Part shown: in pieces, positions 1-8,862 of the stretch | Numbering within the stretch: position 1 is the first letter of the stretch | Layout: each line of letters opens with the position of its first letter | From: Planctomycetia bacterium | GTDB lineage: Bacteria; Planctomycetota; MHYJ01; WSZJ01 | NCBI GenBank assembly: GCA_020849035.1 | Contig: JADLHC010000130.1 | Location: forward strand, 72,214-110,048 | Length of the DNA stretch: 37,835 bases | Direction: 5' to 3' | Position numbers and translations under genes: made by a program | The notes under the pieces: model-generated | Told to the model about the DNA's origin: nothing | What the model saw: the letters and a program-made list of their open reading frames with translations, nothing else | Database searches by the model: none

Positions 1-117
1 CGCGCATGGCACTCCTCCGGTTCCAGTCTCATCGACCGATCGTCCGTCATTCTGGAGATATCTGCCGCAAACTGCAATCCGTCGAAGTCGGGGCGGCGTG
101 GGTGAGGGAGTTCGGTG

Positions 118-894
118 ATGCCTGGCCATCGGGAAAACTCGGCTGAGGATCTTGATCCCGGACGACAGGGCCGCGACACTGCTCGCCGAATGCGCCGCAC
201 GCACCCGACTCGAATACCTGCCCGCCATCCCGCCGCCGGCCACCGCCAGCGCCTCCGCGCCCGCCTCTCCCGCGCCGGCCTCGACGCCCTCGACGACCAC
301 GAGATCCTCGAGCTCGTCCTCGGTCTCGCCATCCGCGGCCGCGACACCAAGCCCCTCGCCCGCGCCCTCCTCAAACAGTTCGGCTCCTTCGGCCGCGTCC
401 TCGACGCCCCCGCCTCCGACCTCCTCGCCGTCCCCGGCGCCGGCCCCGCCGTCGCCGCCGCCCTCCAGACCGTCAAGGCCGCCGGCGCCGCCTACCTTCG
501 CGACCACGCCGCCCGCACCGACGCCCTCACCAACCCCCGCCTCGTCGCCGACTACTGCCGCGCCCGCTTCGCCGGCGAACCCCAGGAAGTCGTCGCCGCC
601 CTCCTCCTCGACTCCCGCCACCGCGTCGTCAAAACCGCTCCTCTGTCCCGGGGCACGGTCGACCGCGCGACAGCGTTTCCGAGGGAGGTGGCTCGTGCGG
701 CGATCGAAGCAGGCGCGGCGGCAGTGATCCTGTGCCACAATCACCCCAGCGGTAATCCCGACCCGTCGGAACAGGATCGAGTCCTCACCCGGGAAGTGGA
801 GTCGGCCTTGCGAGCCGTGGGAGTGCGGCTGTTGGATCACGTCGTGGTTGGCCGTGAGGGAAGTCGGAGCCTGGGCAAGACGGGAGTGCGTTAG
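118..894 (+). CDS. radC: RadC/JAB-domain (UPF0758) protein
   Basis: RadC-family protein of 258 residues with a putative JAB/MPN metal-binding domain; members are common in mobile islands and their cellular role is still debated. The N-terminal half has the helix-hairpin-helix part (LLAVPGAGPAVAAAL). The C-terminal half has the diagnostic metal-site motif CHNHPSGNPDPSEQD and the usual DHVVVG strand. ATG at 118 is preferred over GTG at 115 because GAGGGAG ends 7 nt upstream of it. Roughly the first 40 residues are longer than usual and read less naturally than the same DNA in another frame, so the true N-terminus is uncertain. Codon use is odd: roughly 205-640 is almost entirely C-ending (48 of 60 bases are G/C in 481-540), while 640-894 looks like the downstream island genes (36 of 60 in 721-780). 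Confidence 0.9.
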   Translation: MPGHRENSAEDLDPGRQGRDTARRMRRTHPTRIPARHPAAGHRQRLRARLSRAGLDALDDHEILELVLGLAIRGRDTKPLARALLKQFGSFGRVLDAPASDLLAVPGAGPAVAAALQTVKAAGAAYLRDHAARTDALTNPRLVADYCRARFAGEPQEVVAALLLDSRHRVVKTAPLSRGTVDRATAFPREVARAAIEAGAAAVILCHNHPSGNPDPSEQDRVLTREVESALRAVGVRLLDHVVVGREGSRSLGKTGVR

Positions 895-957
895 CCGAAT
901 GGCGCTGGACAGCCCGCAAGTTCCTTCTGGTTTCGAGTACCCGTAACGGAGGTGGTC

Positions 958-1434
958 GTGGACAGGAGGTTTCGGCGCCTGATCGAGACTCTGGACGGGA
1001 AGGTCGACGCGTTGATCGCGATGCCGCCCGTAACCGCGGCAACGCTCCCGAGTGCCAAACAGATGCCGAAGTCAGGCATCTACCTGTTCTCACAGGGGAA
1101 GCGGCACCTCTACGTTGGCCGATCGAAGCGGATTCGGCAGCGGCTCGGTGACCACTCACGTCCGAGCGCGAGACAGAATCAGGCGAGCTTCGCATTCCTC
1201 CTTGCATCAAAACGGTCAGGCAGGGGGAAGGCGGCCTACACCAAAGCTGGATCGAGGGAGGCGCTCTTGGAGAACGACCGGAAGTTCGCCAAGAAATTCG
1301 TCGAGGCCAAGGCCGAAGTCCGATGCATGGACGTTCGGTTCATCGCGGAGAAACATCCCCTCCGGCAGGCCCTCCTCGAGATCTACGCCGCAGTTCGCCT
1401 CAGGACTCCACACAACGACTTCGACACCCACTAA
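958..1434 (+). CDS. GIY-YIG nuclease family protein
   Basis: Small protein of about 158 residues with a GIY-YIG endonuclease fold. The core motif reads GIYLFSQGKRHLYVGRSKRI near residues 40-60. A conserved Arg cluster follows, and the metal-binding Glu is probably in LLEIYAA near residue 141, ahead of a family-like TPHNDFDTH end. GTG at 958 is preferred over GTG at 952 because GGAGG at 948-952 overlaps the earlier codon but lies 5 nt before the later one. The gene is 63 bp after radC and is followed after 2 nt by the broken frame of the next gene, so it probably sits in one transcription unit. Substrate is unknown; stand-alone members occur in restriction and mobile-element contexts. Confidence 0.85.
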   Translation: MDRRFRRLIETLDGKVDALIAMPPVTAATLPSAKQMPKSGIYLFSQGKRHLYVGRSKRIRQRLGDHSRPSARQNQASFAFLLASKRSGRGKAAYTKAGSREALLENDRKFAKKFVEAKAEVRCMDVRFIAEKHPLRQALLEIYAAVRLRTPHNDFDTH

Positions 1435-1436
1435 AG

Positions 1437-1538
1437 ATGTCCGCGCTTTCACAAGTTCTGGAAGCCGGCGCGGGGTTGGAGGTCCTCCACTAACTTGTCC
1501 TCAAGATCCTTCTCCGGGAACCAGCTGTCACGTCCACC
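1437..1538 (+). pseudogene. 5' part of the PD-(D/E)XK frame, broken by an in-frame TAA
   Basis: ATG at 1437 begins 2 nt after the GIY-YIG stop and reads MSALSQVLEAGAGLEVLH before TAA at 1491-1493. The same frame then continues without another stop into the nuclease-like ORF (LVLKILLREPAVTSTL, then GPESD). Position, frame continuity and the protein-like sequence on both sides suggest the original start was 1437 and that one base change made the stop. A sequencing error is equally possible. Confidence 0.45.
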
Positions 1539-1883
1539 TTGGGACCCGAGAGCGACGTCGAGGCAGTGGTTTGGGAGCCATCGGGCGGGATCTACGATCT
1601 GGCGGTGCAGCCGCGTCGCGGCGAGACGAAGTCGATCGAATTGAAAGTCGACTCGAATCCGAACGCGGATCAGTTTGAGCGGCAGCGGCAACATGTGGCT
1701 CGACTCGGCGGCAACTCGTTCACGGTAATGTCGGTGAACTGCGACGTGCGAACAATGCCTGCTGTCGAAGCGGCGGCGCTGATGACGCTGCTCTACGAGA
1801 GGTTCAGCCCCCTGTACGAGTCCTTACGCTGGGATGCAGAGCGAGGGAAGTTTCGGCAGTCGCCGCGTGCGCCTACGGCCTGA
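1539..1883 (+). CDS. Small PD-(D/E)XK-like protein, probably truncated at its N-terminus
   Basis: Hypothetical protein of 114 residues from TTG 1539; no Shine-Dalgarno sequence is visible there. The pattern IYDLAVQ (Asp20), a short loop, then SIELKVD (Glu34-Leu-Lys36) fits the D...ExK core of PD-(D/E)XK nucleases, and the rest is predicted helical. This assignment rests on the motif alone. If translation originally began at ATG 1437, the full protein would be 148 residues with a stop at codon 19. The gene lies directly behind a GIY-YIG gene and ahead of a large nuclease-NTPase gene, which suits a defence or mobile-DNA role. It may be non-functional now. Confidence 0.55.
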   Translation: MGPESDVEAVVWEPSGGIYDLAVQPRRGETKSIELKVDSNPNADQFERQRQHVARLGGNSFTVMSVNCDVRTMPAVEAAALMTLLYERFSPLYESLRWDAERGKFRQSPRAPTA

Positions 1884-2212
1884 CCTCAAGCGGCGAACTG
1901 GGTGGGGTACACAGACCAAGTCCCCACCAGCACCATCGGACGCGGGGCACGATTGCGGTCCCAGAAACCCCGGCGAACTCCTCCCCGAGAAGACGCCCCA
2001 TTTCGGCCTGTGATAAATCCTTCTCTTTGGGGCAGTTTAGGTCGAGGACACGAAACCCTCGTTCTGGAAAGTTCTCCGATGTAGGCTCCACTGGGCCAAG
2101 GGAGTGCCGAGTTGACCGTGGCCAAATCTGTGCGGCGAAGTCGGCTGGCGCAGGTCGGGTGATAGCTGAGAGGCCGACTGACTACGCAGACGATTTCTAG
2201 CGAGAGGCTCAC
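1884..2212 (+). other. Gene-free interval before the STAND gene
   Basis: No convincing gene is seen in these 329 bases. A weak hairpin (GGTGGGG at 1901-1907 pairing with CCCCACC at 1922-1928) lies just after the upstream stop and has no T-run. A short minus-strand open frame (1873-2091) has no recognisable motif. GAGAGG at 2202-2207 is the likely ribosome binding site of the next gene. No promoter of good quality was found. Confidence 0.4.
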
Positions 2213-5200
2213 ATGATGTGGAGCGTGACGGGCGACGACTTGGCTGACTTGAAGGACCTGTCGGGTAGTCGCTTCGAGCGGTTGCTCTTCGACCTGATCG
2301 TCTCCGAAGCCCGAGCAGTAGGAATCCCCGTCGAGGACGTGGAGTGGGACCACCGCGTGAACGTGGGTGACGGCGGCAAGGACATCGTCATCCGCAAGCC
2401 GCATCAAACGCAAAGCCAGTTGATTCCGAAGCAGGCCACATGGTTCTCGGCGAAGAGCGGCGACGACGGCGTCCGCACCGCCAAGTTCCGAAAGGAACTC
2501 AAGACACACGACGCCGTCGTGACCCACCTTGTGAGCGGTGGAGCGTTTGTCTGGTGCGCCCTTCGTACAGCCGACGAGGACAAGAAGAAGGAATTCCGCG
2601 AGGTCGCCGAGAGTCTTGGCAATGAACTCGGCTTCGACCCGAGTCGGGTTCACTTCTGCTGGAACGAACACCTGAAAACGCACCTTCAAGCCCACTTCAA
2701 CGTTGCGATCAGGTACATCGAGCGGATCGGGAATCTGTTCCTGAGCGTGGATCGCTTCGAGGACTGGAAGGAGAAGGATGCGCGAGGGGGCAAGTGGGTC
2801 GAGTTCGAAGCACGGACCGGCATTGTTCGGAAAATGAAAGTGCATCTCGAATCTGGCAGCGGACCAAACTGGATGCACATCTGCGGCCTCTCGGGCGTTG
2901 GAAAGACCCGCACCGTGCGTGAAGCAGTCGAGACATCCAAGGCTCCCCAGAACGTCGGGTACTGCTCTGATGCCACGAAGTTCTTCACGGGCTGCCTCCC
3001 CTACTTCAAATCACAGGACGTGTGGGGCTGCCTGGTGGTGGATGAAGTTCCTCCCGAGCGGCTGACGGAGATGGCTGAGGCTGCGGAGCGGCACCCCAAG
3101 CTGAGGCTCATCAGCATCGGGAACTTGCCGCGGCAGAACAGGAAGGTTGCGGAGTCCCGCATCACGGTCATGGAAGAACTGTCCTCGACGGATAAGGCTG
3201 TCGCGCAGGTCATCAAGTCAAGGCACCCTGTCCTCCCCGATCACGTCTGTGATGAGATCGAGAGATTCTCGGCCCACGACCTGCGGTTGGCTCTCATGCT
3301 TGCCGAGGCCCAGGTCGCGTCAGGGGACTTCAAGCTCGTCGAACCAATAACGCTGACGAATGCGTGGGGCCGAATCGTTCGACTCTTCGGCGATCAACTT
3401 GGCGACCCCTCGAAGTTCAAGGAGTGTTTCCAGCACCTGTCGGCCTTCACGGACGTGGGGATCACAGAATCGCATCGCAAGGAATTGGAAAGCGTCGCCA
3501 AGTACAACAACGTCGATATCCGCGACTACGACAAGCATATCGGCATCGCAGACCGCTGCGGACTCGGGAACAAACTGAACCTGTTCTTCGAGTCCATCCC
3601 GCGAGTTCTCGCCGTTCACGCCTTCGAGCAGTGGGAGTTCTACCGTATCAGGCAGGACCTCGCCGCTCTCTTCGCCAGCATTCCCGAACGCCTCGCCCGA
3701 AAATTCCTCGAACGCTGTCAGGAATGCACGGGGAAGGTCAGGGAGGAGGTGATGCCCCTTCTGGGCAAGTACTTTCTGACGCGGTTCGGCGAGCCTGACC
3801 TTCTGCGGCTCGCGGAACTTCGGGCCGCGAAAACATTCAGAGCGTGGACGGAGATGGACCCCGCAGCTGGCCTCCGTTGGCTCAAGGCCGCAGTGATCGC
3901 GGCAACAGGTGAGAAGTTGGAGTACTTCGGAGCGGCAGGGGCGATTCGTGCCCCCGAGGACGGACGGCGCGAAGTCGTGTTCCTGTGCGAAGACTTGTCG
4001 GCCTTTCCCGAGTACTTCCGCGACTGCGAAGAGATTCTCTGGCGGCTCGCGCAGGTTGAGACCGAGAAGGGAATCGGCAACAACAGTCGGGGCGTGTGGA
4101 AGGAGTTTTTCAAACCACTCCTAAGCGGAACTGCAACTCCTTTCGACGAACGCTTCGAGATTCTGCTCACTCGGCTTCGCGTTGCCTCGGGTGAGTTGCA
4201 GAAGCTCGCCCTTGAGGCCGTCTACAGTTGCCTCGACACCTGGGTTACGGGTCGGGGGCTACCGCGAGCGGTCGGGGGGAGACTCGTTCCGCAGCAGTGG
4301 CAACCGTCGTCAAGGACGCAGCACTACGAGCAGGTCTTCGGCGGCCTCCGTCGATTCTTGTCGTGGGTTGAGTCTCTTCCTTCGGGCAAGCGCGTCGATC
4401 CCATCATGACCGTTATCGCGCACGCCGGTGAACTGCTGCGGCTAGGACTGCAAACCGAAGTCGGCAGAATCGTCCGACTGGCGTTTTCGGATGCGGAACT
4501 GCGGGACAAGGTCGTCGAGGAGATCACCAGGTCGGTGAGATTCCACGCGGAGTTCTCGAAGGCTCGGCGCGAAGAGGAGTCGGACGCATCCAAGATCATG
4601 AAAGGGTGGTTGAGCGAGGTCGCGCCGAGCAGCCCGCAGCAGAAGCTACACCACTACCTCACGACGTTCGAGACGGAACCGTTTGTCGCAAATCCAGAAG
4701 GTCCGCAGCATCTCGAAGACCTCGCAGTAATGGTCCTAGAGGACCCTAGCGTGCTCGACTCTGTGGCCGAACTTCCAGAGGGCAGGAGCGCGGATCGCCT
4801 CTCCACGCTTGCCGCCAAGATCGCTGAAAAGGACGACCGCGAAATCCTCTGGCCCGTCGTCGAGGCGTGGCTTCGAGCGGGAAGTCACAGGGGATTCGCT
4901 CAGGGATACCTGTTTGGTCGGCGGCAACGCAGGCAAGGAGACGTTCCCGAAGTCCAGAAAGTCCTCGATGACCTTGTCTCGACGCATCCCATCGATGCGC
5001 TCCTCAGCACGCTAAATGGCGATGTCTCGGCGAAGGGATGTGATCGCGTTTTGCGGCTTCTGCCCCTGATCGGCGAAAGAGGGGAAGGGTTGGTAGATCA
5101 ACTTTTCAAGGAAGTGTGGTGGGGCACCGTGGACGGGGCGAAGTCTTGTGCGTTGCTTGCCTCGCTTGAAACGGTGTGGATGGCCTCTGAGGGAGAGTGG

Positions 5201-5956
5201 GCGTGGCGCACGGCGGTTCGGGCCGCAGCGCGGCTCGAACGAAGGCCCGGCGTCCCGGACTGGGATCAGTTCGGACTGAGCCGACTTCTCACGGCTGTCC
5301 TTGAGCATCCTGCAAAGATCGAGGAACGGATGTTGGCATTTCATTGGCTTCAGGTCTTCCAACTGTTCGCCCAGCGAAAGCCCGCAGAAGCCCTCCGCCT
5401 CGGATTCGAGGTTCTCACGCGACAGGACTCGGTTCCCTACGACGTGCGTGAAGCGCTCTTCGACGAGGTCACTTCCCTTGCAAGGTTGAACCCTAATCTT
5501 GTCCCGACCATCATCGAGAAGGCCCTCGCGGACCAAGATCGGCAGACGCGACTGGACACGTTTTCGATGTGGGACCTGCTTGAACATGTCCCATTCGAGG
5601 ACCTCAAGAGGTGGTTGAAGGGAGCAAAGCAAGATGCCGTCCTGCTCGTCGCTCGGCACGCGCCGAAGCCGAGCGTAAACGACGAGGGTGAGCAAGTCCT
5701 GCCTGCGGTGACAGAGTGGCTACTCACCGCCTACGAAGAGGACGAGCGTGTCTTCCGAGCGTTCTGCATGGGCACGCACGTCTTCTCGTGGAACGGTGGT
5801 CCCGATGAGAATCTCGCTCGGGCGCGGAGAAACATCGCTCCCTTCGAGAAACACGCCATTCGGCGAGTAAGGGAGTGGGCCAAGGATGCGATGCAGCGGG
5901 AGACGTGGTTTGCGGACATGAGTCGCAGATCCGAGGAGGAGCGTGAACGTGGGTAG
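2213..5956 (+). CDS. Mrr-like nuclease-STAND NTPase with long helical C-terminus (Avs-like)
   Basis: Protein of 1247 residues not assigned to a named family. Residues 15-85 look like a restriction-endonuclease-like (Mrr/PD-(D/E)XK) domain: RFERLLFDLIV, then GDGGKDIVI with Asp57, then WFSAKSG with Lys81. A STAND-type P-loop follows: Walker A GLSGVGKT at 225-232 and Walker B CLVVDE near 273-278, then an RLISIGNLP strand. The remaining 900 or so residues are helical and repeat-like. Nuclease, NTPase and helical sensor in this order is the layout of Avs (antiviral STAND) proteins and related systems, where the C-terminus senses a phage protein. ATG 2213 has GAGAGG 5 nt upstream. It ends facing hsdS, so it is not part of the restriction operon. 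Function as a phage sensor is inference. Confidence 0.75.
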   Translation: MMWSVTGDDLADLKDLSGSRFERLLFDLIVSEARAVGIPVEDVEWDHRVNVGDGGKDIVIRKPHQTQSQLIPKQATWFSAKSGDDGVRTAKFRKELKTHDAVVTHLVSGGAFVWCALRTADEDKKKEFREVAESLGNELGFDPSRVHFCWNEHLKTHLQAHFNVAIRYIERIGNLFLSVDRFEDWKEKDARGGKWVEFEARTGIVRKMKVHLESGSGPNWMHICGLSGVGKTRTVREAVETSKAPQNVGYCSDATKFFTGCLPYFKSQDVWGCLVVDEVPPERLTEMAEAAERHPKLRLISIGNLPRQNRKVAESRITVMEELSSTDKAVAQVIKSRHPVLPDHVCDEIERFSAHDLRLALMLAEAQVASGDFKLVEPITLTNAWGRIVRLFGDQLGDPSKFKECFQHLSAFTDVGITESHRKELESVAKYNNVDIRDYDKHIGIADRCGLGNKLNLFFESIPRVLAVHAFEQWEFYRIRQDLAALFASIPERLARKFLERCQECTGKVREEVMPLLGKYFLTRFGEPDLLRLAELRAAKTFRAWTEMDPAAGLRWLKAAVIAATGEKLEYFGAAGAIRAPEDGRREVVFLCEDLSAFPEYFRDCEEILWRLAQVETEKGIGNNSRGVWKEFFKPLLSGTATPFDERFEILLTRLRVASGELQKLALEAVYSCLDTWVTGRGLPRAVGGRLVPQQWQPSSRTQHYEQVFGGLRRFLSWVESLPSGKRVDPIMTVIAHAGELLRLGLQTEVGRIVRLAFSDAELRDKVVEEITRSVRFHAEFSKARREEESDASKIMKGWLSEVAPSSPQQKLHHYLTTFETEPFVANPEGPQHLEDLAVMVLEDPSVLDSVAELPEGRSADRLSTLAAKIAEKDDREILWPVVEAWLRAGSHRGFAQGYLFGRRQRRQGDVPEVQKVLDDLVSTHPIDALLSTLNGDVSAKGCDRVLRLLPLIGERGEGLVDQLFKEVWWGTVDGAKSCALLASLETVWMASEGEWAWRTAVRAAARLERRPGVPDWDQFGLSRLLTAVLEHPAKIEERMLAFHWLQVFQLFAQRKPAEALRLGFEVLTRQDSVPYDVREALFDEVTSLARLNPNLVPTIIEKALADQDRQTRLDTFSMWDLLEHVPFEDLKRWLKGAKQDAVLLVARHAPKPSVNDEGEQVLPAVTEWLLTAYEEDERVFRAFCMGTHVFSWNGGPDENLARARRNIAPFEKHAIRRVREWAKDAMQRETWFADMSRRSEEERERG

Positions 5957-6017
5957 CCGTTCTTCCCACGGCTTCATCCGAGTCGACATCGTGCCGCAGG
6001 ATGAGGCGAGTCTCTCG

Positions 6018-7400
6018 CTACGGATCACGCTCCAGGAGTTCCGCTTTGAACGCCTTCGCTAGGACAGCCTGCGTCAGCCTGTCGGCGCGGGTGGTCGCCC
6101 GCTTCACGCGTTCTTCGATTGCGTCGGCCAACTTGAACAGGGATTCGACGCGGCGGACGATCTCCTGCTGTTCGCTGACAGGTGGCAGCGGAAGAGGAAG
6201 GCGTTTCAGGTCACGGATGTTCACGCCGGAGTAGGCGACCCCTTTGGTAACCTCGGCAAGCCATCGCTGACTGAACGTGGACCCAATTGCGAGGGCGAAG
6301 AATCTTGGTTCGAGGTCGGCGTGGACTGGAAGCATGGCCACTTCGCGGGAGATGTTGAACCCCGCCATCGTGGGAGGCGCGACCGCGACGCCACCAAGCG
6401 TCCCGCGAACGGTCACGAGGACTTCTCCCCCCCGTAGGAAGGTTCGGGCGTATGCGGCGGCGATTTCGGGCGATATGGACTTGACGTCGTCTGGCTCCAG
6501 CCGAAGCCAGCGCACGTTCGAGGAGCGAAGCGTTGCAACCCCACCGTCAACGGGCGGCCCAAGCTTGATGACACCGTAAGTGATGTCCCGGTCCTTTGGG
6601 CAGAGTCGTTCGCAACGCGACCACACCCAGGAGTCGGGAAGCTGTCCCGCCACCAACGGGTCGTCATCGGCTTGCTCATACGACGCACCATCCCCGGCGA
6701 TCCGCAATAGAAGCGTGGCTCCATCTACTCCAGCGTCAGAACGGTGGCGGAAGTCGGCAGACAGGGTGCCGTCGCAGGCGGATGAAACGACCGCCTGCCG
6801 GAACCGCTTCATGATCGCGGGCACCTTGGCGAGTCGCTCTCGCGCCGCATTTACCCGCACCAGCAAGGCGTCAATCTTCGCGGCGATGCGTCGCTGCTCG
6901 GGCAGCGGAGGGACCTTCAGGTACGAGTTTTCGAATTCACCTTTGGTGATGTGCGCGAGGCCCGCGCCTCCGTGTGCTCGGTCAATGTAGTCGTCAAGAT
7001 TCTGATTGATGGCGTGGCGCAGGAACGTGCTGTCGAACATCTGCGCGTCGAACTCAACTCGGAAGATGTGCTGATTCAGCCAGGCCTTCCCGCCGCGCCA
7101 GATGTGCGCCCCGAACGACGTACCGGGTGTGCCCGACCACGCAAAGAGCAAGTCTCCCGAATTCACCGCGAACTTCGAGGGCAGAGTTTCGGTGCAGAAA
7201 TTGAACGATGCGTCGGGGTTGTTGAGATTCTGAATTCGAATGATGGGCAAGCCATGCTTATTCCACTGGGACGGCTTGAATGGGAAACCGTTTATCAGCC
7301 GAAGTTGATCTCCCAGCCGCAGTGACTGCCATCCACTCGGAAGCTGGTCACTTTCGTCGTCTGCGGGCACGACTCCCTTCCTTGTCGCCAAAGCCCTCAT
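6018..7400 (-). CDS. hsdS: Type I restriction-modification specificity subunit S
   Basis: HsdS, 460 residues, the DNA-recognition subunit that directs HsdM and HsdR. Two target-recognition domains are visible. The first ends in PPLPEQRRIAAKIDALL and the second in PPVSEQQEIVRRVESLF; these are the conserved helical spacers that set the gap between the two half-sites. N-terminal LPSGWQSLRLGD and internal LPDSWVW are typical TRD entry sequences. The start codon overlaps the hsdM stop by 4 nt (ATGA), with AGGAGAGG upstream, so translation is coupled. It is the last gene of the minus-strand operon. The recognition sequence cannot be read from the protein. Confidence 0.95.
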   Translation of the reverse strand: MRALATRKGVVPADDESDQLPSGWQSLRLGDQLRLINGFPFKPSQWNKHGLPIIRIQNLNNPDASFNFCTETLPSKFAVNSGDLLFAWSGTPGTSFGAHIWRGGKAWLNQHIFRVEFDAQMFDSTFLRHAINQNLDDYIDRAHGGAGLAHITKGEFENSYLKVPPLPEQRRIAAKIDALLVRVNAARERLAKVPAIMKRFRQAVVSSACDGTLSADFRHRSDAGVDGATLLLRIAGDGASYEQADDDPLVAGQLPDSWVWSRCERLCPKDRDITYGVIKLGPPVDGGVATLRSSNVRWLRLEPDDVKSISPEIAAAYARTFLRGGEVLVTVRGTLGGVAVAPPTMAGFNISREVAMLPVHADLEPRFFALAIGSTFSQRWLAEVTKGVAYSGVNIRDLKRLPLPLPPVSEQQEIVRRVESLFKLADAIEERVKRATTRADRLTQAVLAKAFKAELLERDP

Positions 7401-8845
7401 TTCCTCTCCTTTGCGGAATGGGATTTCTCGAAGGGCGTACTCCCACTGAGCAGCGAAATCACCGCACTCAGCTCCCCCGCCGCACTCTCCAATTCGACAA
7501 CAGCATCCGCTGCAAGCTCCTCCGGCTCTGGGAGGTCGTCAGTGTCCTCGATCGACTCTTCCTTGAGCCACTTCAAGCTGTCAAACTTGTATCCGCGCTC
7601 CTTTACCTCGGCGATGGAAAAGCTCCGCCAGCGGTCGTCCTTCGAGGCCGATGCCTTGCGCTTCGCCTTCCCATTAGGGTCGTCACCGAAGCACTTCTCG
7701 AACTCGGCGAAGTGTTCGGCGGAGAGCGGGCGGTCCTTCTTCGTGATGCCCGGCACGTTCGTTCGGGCGTCGTAAATCCAGACCTCCTCGGTCAGCTGCC
7801 CCTTCGTGAAGAAGACGACGTTCGCCTTCACGCCCTGGCTGTACGGGGAGAACGTCCCGCGTGGCAGGCGCAGGATTGTGTGGAGGTTGCAGTCCTCGGT
7901 GACGATTTTGAGTACCTCGCCCGCCTTGTCCGCGAAGAGGCAGTTGTCGGGCAGGACGATGGCGGCGCGGCCACCGCGTTTCAGGATCGTCATGACATGC
8001 TGTACGAAGTTGAGTTGCTTGTTTGATGTCGAGACCGTGAAGTCCTCGCGGTCGGGGGCCTGATTCGCGCCCTTCGTGCCGAACGGCGGATTCGTCAGCA
8101 CCACGTCGAACCGCTGCCCGCTCGGAGGATCGGCGATGGAGTCGCCCAGGACGACCTCGGGTTCGATTCCGTGCAGGTAAAGGTTCATCAGGGTCAGGCG
8201 GCGCGGACGATCGACAAGCTCCTGGCCGAAGTAGCTGCCCTTTCTCACGCGCTTGGCTGACTCGCGCTCCAACGCGCCCCCCTTCGTTTGCGCCACGAGC
8301 CACTCATAGGCCGCGACGAGGAAGCCGCCGGTACCGCATGCGGGGTCGCTGATGGTGAAGTCCTTGTGTGCCCTCGGGTCGGGCTTCATGCAGCGCACGA
8401 TGGACTGGATCAGGACGCGTGGCGTGAAGTACTGCCCCGCGCCCTTCTTCCCCTCGCTCGCGGCCTTTTCGAGCAGGCCCTCGTAGGCCGCCGCCTTTAC
8501 GTCCACCTCGAGCGATGTCCACTCCGTTTCGTCGATCAGGTTGACGAGCTTCTTGAGGTTCACGGGGTTGTTGAACCGCGACTGCGCCCCGGCATAGATG
8601 TCGCCAAGCAGACCCTGCGTCTTCCCCAGTTTTCGGAGGATGTCGACGTAGTCATCCGTCAGCGCCGTCCCCGTTTTGTCGCGGAGATCCTTCCACTCGC
8701 ACCCCTTCGGGATCGAGACCTTCTTCTCGTCGGCCATCTTCAAGAAGAGGAGGTAGGTGATTTGCTCGATGTAATCGCCGTAGTCGATCCCGTCGTGGCG
8801 GAGGGTGTGGCAGAAGCCCCAGAGTTTCTGGACAACGTCGGTCAT
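7397..8845 (-). CDS. hsdM: Type I restriction-modification DNA methyltransferase subunit M
   Basis: HsdM, 482 residues, an N6-adenine methyltransferase using S-adenosylmethionine. The N-terminal helical domain (residues 1-125) is typical. GAGQYFTPR at 136-144, motif I DPACGTGG at 167-174 and catalytic motif IV NPPF at 252-255 are all intact. AGGAGGAG lies just before ATG 8845. The gene starts 17 nt after the HEPN-motif gene ends and overlaps hsdS by 4 nt. It should protect host DNA and, with HsdS and HsdR, form the restriction complex. Length is normal and nothing suggests inactivation. Confidence 0.96.
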   Translation of the reverse strand: MTDVVQKLWGFCHTLRHDGIDYGDYIEQITYLLFLKMADEKKVSIPKGCEWKDLRDKTGTALTDDYVDILRKLGKTQGLLGDIYAGAQSRFNNPVNLKKLVNLIDETEWTSLEVDVKAAAYEGLLEKAASEGKKGAGQYFTPRVLIQSIVRCMKPDPRAHKDFTISDPACGTGGFLVAAYEWLVAQTKGGALERESAKRVRKGSYFGQELVDRPRRLTLMNLYLHGIEPEVVLGDSIADPPSGQRFDVVLTNPPFGTKGANQAPDREDFTVSTSNKQLNFVQHVMTILKRGGRAAIVLPDNCLFADKAGEVLKIVTEDCNLHTILRLPRGTFSPYSQGVKANVVFFTKGQLTEEVWIYDARTNVPGITKKDRPLSAEHFAEFEKCFGDDPNGKAKRKASASKDDRWRSFSIAEVKERGYKFDSLKWLKEESIEDTDDLPEPEELAADAVVELESAAGELSAVISLLSGSTPFEKSHSAKERK

Positions 8846-8862
8846 TTCTCCTCCTGCCTTTT

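Noticed and set aside
152-727. Second open frame inside radC
   Set aside because: Its later part is a Ser/Pro/Ala run typical of a shifted frame of C-rich DNA; only the first 30 residues look natural, which may reflect an older sequence at the radC 5' end.
1873-2091. Minus-strand frame of 72 codons (RGFRVLDLNCPKEKDLSQ)
   Set aside because: No ribosome binding site, no known motif and strong overlap with the preceding gene end; not enough to call a gene.
5955-5973. Terminator hairpin between the STAND gene and hsdS
   Set aside because: Only a 6-bp stem (AGCCGT/ACGGCT), no T-run, and several equal alternative pairings.
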